64,000 nt of DNA from Cardiocondyla obscurior. Lineage: Eukaryota; Arthropoda; Insecta; Hymenoptera; Formicidae. Positions 60,038-64,000 of the stretch are shown piece by piece. Under the pieces are notes generated by a model that saw nothing but the letters and a program-made list of their open reading frames with translations, searched no databases and was not told the DNA's origin. The translations under genes were made by a program, and so were the position numbers. Each line of letters begins with the position of its first letter. The first letter of the stretch is position 1. The stretch spans positions 2,420,501 through 2,484,500 of the forward strand of contig NC_091884.1 in assembly GCF_019399895.1 (NCBI RefSeq), given 5' to 3'.

Positions 60038-62860
60038 ACCGAGTTGTCGAGAATGCCGGTAACAAATGCATCGTGATCCTTCGACTTCGCGCGCTCTCTT
60101 TGCCGCTGAAGTCGTTTGACTTTTGGCACGAAAGTTTCTTGGAAGTTTCATGGAAGTCATTGCACACCGTTCAGGCTGCCTGCCCGAATCGGTTCCATCG
60201 AACGTTTTCACGGTCGGTTCTCACGAGATTATTTATTAGAGCGGCTACGCCCGATCGCGATCAGCGTATCTTTAATATGAATATTTATAGCATTCTTTTT
60301 TAAGTAGTTATCGACGAAAAGAAGAACGGGAAGGTGAATTGTTTGCGCTATGTCCGCTTGATAGTTTCTCGATCGGGCGATCGAATTAGAAAGATCTTTT
60401 TCATAAATTATTCGACGAAAGTCCGCGCCAACAGAATTCTAATTTTCTGCAATATCGCGCATCGAACAATCACTTCGCTCTAAATTATTTCAAGCATTAG
60501 TTATTTATTATATTTATTAACGGCAATATCTCTATTTAAAGTCGCACCGCACAGACTGACACGTCCGGTCTCTTTGTAATCCTTCGGTTTCTCTCAGATG
60601 TTTCAAACGGTTCTATTCTTTTTTTTTTTTTTATATCACATGCTAATTTTGTAGGCTTTCAGATTTTTTTAGAAACTGTAGACACATCTTCTAGATTTTT
60701 TTATATATTTTTTTTTAGCTCCTTGTGTTGCATGGAGTAGTAGCATTGAAATTCCTTGGCTTGGTGACTTCACGTCACGTATTTTCCTCTTTTTTCCAAC
60801 ATTCGTGATCCATTTTACATTTAGCTGAATGAGAAATAAAAAAAAAAATATAAAAAGATATATAAAAAAAAAAAAATTAGAGAAAGAGAAAAATAGAAAG
60901 GAAGAGAACGGAAGGGGCGCGTACATGAGAGAGAAAGAGACCGAGATCTAGAGATATCACGTAGTCTCGTTTACAGGATCAAGAGACATCGAAATCGCCC
61001 ACGTTAGAAAACAGAACGAGAAACTGATCTCGTCCTGTTTCTGTTCTGTCGAATTAGCAATAAGGTGCTTAATCCGGCAGGCGACTCGAACGCCTACGAT
61101 CGATATTATTTTCAAGTGTAAATACATATCCAGCCACAAGGAAAATTTATCTCATCTCACATAGATTTTATACTTTGCGTCGCGTATTTATTAAAGTTGT
61201 TTCATCACCTGGCGGATTAAGCACGGTCGGTGGCGGTGTCGATTGCTCCGCGCGAATCGAGAGATATGTCTTTTCTTTTTTTTTTTTTTTCTTCCGCAAT
61301 GTTTCTCTACTCTAGACCAAGACTTGTACAGAGACATTGTCCGTTCTGGATTGCAAAATACAAATAATTTATTATTTTTACAAAGTTGTGTGTACCGCTT
61401 ATTTATTTCATACACCATTTTGTCCAGTCGCATTGAATCAGTCGATACGTCTTTGTGTCCAGATGCAATTACACGTGATCCAGGAGGATGAAATCTCTCT
61501 CTGCTTTCTTTCCGTCGAACGGATCTCGAGTCGCGGTTCTCTTTCGCTCGGGGTTGGAGATTGAGCTAATTTTCGGCGCGCGGAAATTTTTCGACTCTCG
61601 ATGTAATCGCGGAACACGAAAGGGGGAAAACTTGAAGCCGATCGCGTGGGTAAATTCCGATTTTCTCGAATGAAATTCTCAATCTCGATCTCCGGCCAAG
61701 GGAAGGGCGTGTTCTCCGTCTCTTCGTGACGTGACGTGAACCCGCCTGGCTGTTTGAGCGCATTCGATAGACAGCGGCACATTTCTCTTTTCCTGACATC
61801 TCGTATCAGTTCGATATCACCTGCTTTTCTTGTCGCTCGTTTCTCACGAGATCGTAGCCGCCCATACTCGCTTCAGCTGTACTTTTTTTTTTTTTTTTCT
61901 TTCTTTTATCTGCCAGTAGACAATCGCGTGTTTGGTGGACGGTTTTGGACAATCGACTGCGACAACGTGTACCTGGACAGTAGCACGACATTCTCCCATT
62001 CCTCTCTCGTCCGCGCTCCTCAATCACCCTCACCCTGATATCTCCAAGTAGATTAGTAAACTTAGTAGTTAGTAACTAACAAGTAGATTGATAAGAAAAG
62101 TAGCTGAGATAACCCAGTCGAAAGAGAAACATTTTGGTTCGGCGGCACACTTTGCAACCCCTCTACTTTTGTTTAAAGCACTGTCGTAGTTATTTTACGT
62201 TCTTGTTACACGTGTAGTTTTGGTAGATTGCGTAGATCGATAGTTTGCTTTCACGTAATTTGTTCTTTATACATATTGTCCGCGCTTTTAGCAGCTCTAC
62301 CTCGATCATCTTTTCTCAGTGCGACGCGGAGCGCTTACCTACATACCACGGATATTTTACTCGGCGCGTTTCGGTCTTGACGATAACGATTCGGTCCGGG
62401 TGATGCTTAATAAGAAGGGAACGAAGCCGCCGCGGGGGTTTCGACCGCGGTGCCGATCGAACGTATCGCTGCCATCAGTTTATGAAGTTTATGAACGGGG
62501 ATTCTTAATTATCCGTCACGCGCCACATTCAATTAACTTTCTACATGAGTGCCGGGTTAAATCCAACAAAGGTGTGACCGCGTTGAAATTTTTTCCCGGC
62601 TTTCACCGGGAGTAGCCGGTCGAAAAAGAAACGAGGCCACCGACCCGGAGAACGTAAGCGACGTTACCGGAAGGAGTCTCCTCCAACTGCGACCCTGACC
62701 CACAGCCGAAGTTACGAAGCTGATGTCCTTCGGTATCCCTCACGTGGCACGCCTAAGCTAGTCGTTTAATATACGATCGCTCTTTAATCTTTTTTTATTC
62801 TGAATCTGGTTTGTTTCTCGTGGATGAGACCGAGACGAAGATTCCTTCTCGTCTCGCGTA

Positions 62861-62903
<43 letters not shown>

Positions 62904-64000
62904 TTTAAAAGCGAGGTTCACACCCGAGATCTCGCGAGCACTCGACGTATTCGTTTCTGCCAGAAGTAGACGACCTTGATATTGTCCGTGGCATAAGATT
63001 TTCATCCGTGGCACGGCGTCGTGACGTCCGAAAGAAAGTCGTGCTTACGTGCCGCGGGAGGTGCAACGACCGGGGGAGAGTTTTTAGGTAGGCACCAGTC
63101 GGATGGACCTGCGTGGCTAGATGGGTCTGTAGGTGAGTTATGTGGCGAAGAAGGAGGTCGTGGCCTAGATCGGGGACCAGTTTGGCCGCGCCGAAGGATT
63201 CCGATATACCGTTAACATTGTCGTCGCTTTAAGTAGGCTCCTCCTCGATCGGCGACCGCCGTTTCTTCCTTCCAAGGTAACTCGGCGGGAAGGGGAATGC
63301 GTTTCCCTTCATTAAAATCCAGAGACGGTCCGACGAGTCGCGGAAGGCAGCACCGGCCACGGTCCCACCCTGGTCAACGACCCGGACGAGACGAAATGAC
63401 CTCACGAAAAGTGGTCTCAAGGACGCAATCAGGGCGCATTCCCGAAGCCGCTTTCTCCCCCCCTCTCTCCCCCTTCGATGCTTATCTCGAGTCGGAAATT
63501 GTTAGAGAGATCCATTATCTCTGGGTTAATAATCGGTGAGATTTTGATGGCTTTGGAAACTTACGACTTGTAAACTGATGGCTTTCGGAGAAACGATCGT
63601 CGTACGATGATGCTTGGTAGCGCTGACAGTAACATACATTTTTTTTTTTTTCTCTGTTTTTTTAGATAATAAAATACGCGATGTTTATAAAAATCGACGA
63701 ACAATCGCTCGCCGTCGCGAATATAAATCAATCGGAAAGACCCGCGGGTCTAAAATAATAATTAATTAGTTTTAAATTACAGGGTGCTTTGTCGCGATCT
63801 CAAAGTAACATTTAAACTACTTTAAAATGCGAATATTATTTCGATGTTGAAGAAAATATTTCCACGTGGAGCTTTCGCGTGAGGAACATCCGGGAAAGTA
63901 GAGACTGCAAAATTGACGCAATTTCTATCAATGATTTAGGTGGCATGGACTCCGAATCGAGTGGCCACGTGCCAGCGATTTACGTGGCGAAATATAATCG
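60038..64000. other. 3' flank and gene-poor right end
   Basis: The 3' UTR of the aspartate-rich gene (likely to about 60860), then 3 kb without a gene I can support. Features are T-runs at about 61885-61900 and an uninterrupted T-run of 35 at 62864-62898, plus GC-rich blocks at 62320-62760 and 63010-63480. Their overlapping open frames match nothing. It may hold the upstream region of a gene outside the window. Confidence 0.4.

Overview
This window is animal nuclear DNA, almost certainly from an insect. Genes are split by short AT-rich introns with GT-AG ends, intergenic DNA is AT-rich with CpG-rich islands, and the encoded proteins are animal ones: ADGF-type adenosine deaminase, a LITAF-domain protein, a stomatin, a trehalose/sugar-transporter-like MFS protein and an insect-type CUB protein. 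Gene style and base composition suggest a hymenopteran, perhaps an ant, but that is inference. All exon models were built by hand by checking splice sites and reading phase; every multi-exon model given as a gene closes in frame.

Layout, left to right: the 3' end of an ADGF-like gene (+, to 148) converges on mRpS6 (-, 402-1139). A 4.7-kb transposon-like element (1279-6007) lies 140 bp upstream of the mRpS6 start. It has 257-bp terminal inverted repeats, an 8-bp target duplication of hAT type, and an interior of nested palindromes and tandem arrays. Then come a LITAF-domain gene (+, 7170-8488), a secreted CUB-domain protein (+, 9054-11012) and a stomatin/band-7 gene (-, 14378-17312, with a second upstream first exon near 21.6 kb). 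Mitochondrial glutamate dehydrogenase follows (-, 24947-29377). A second element (29601-32016), almost wholly one 2.4-kb palindrome with a perfect 8-bp target duplication, lies 224 bp upstream of the GDH start. Next are the dicarboxylate carrier gene Dic/SLC25A10 (+, 34537-35922) and complex I subunit NDUFB5 (+, 36989-38164). A 6.4-kb gene-poor stretch contains a TATA/initiator promoter and two exon-like orphan ORFs. A Tret1-like sugar transporter (+, 44621-47657) converges on eIF3 subunit L (-, 48536-50440), which is head-to-head with the GTPase DRG1 (+, 50776-52324). The last gene is TATA-driven and encodes a secreted, extremely aspartate-rich protein (+, coding 57917-60037). The final 4 kb shows no supportable gene.

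Four of the genes (mRpS6, GDH, Dic, NDUFB5) encode nuclear-made mitochondrial proteins, and eIF3L and DRG1 both act in translation. This may be chance. The most unusual material is the pair of related inverted-repeat elements sitting in promoter-proximal positions of two mitochondrial-protein genes, and the poly-aspartate secreted protein.
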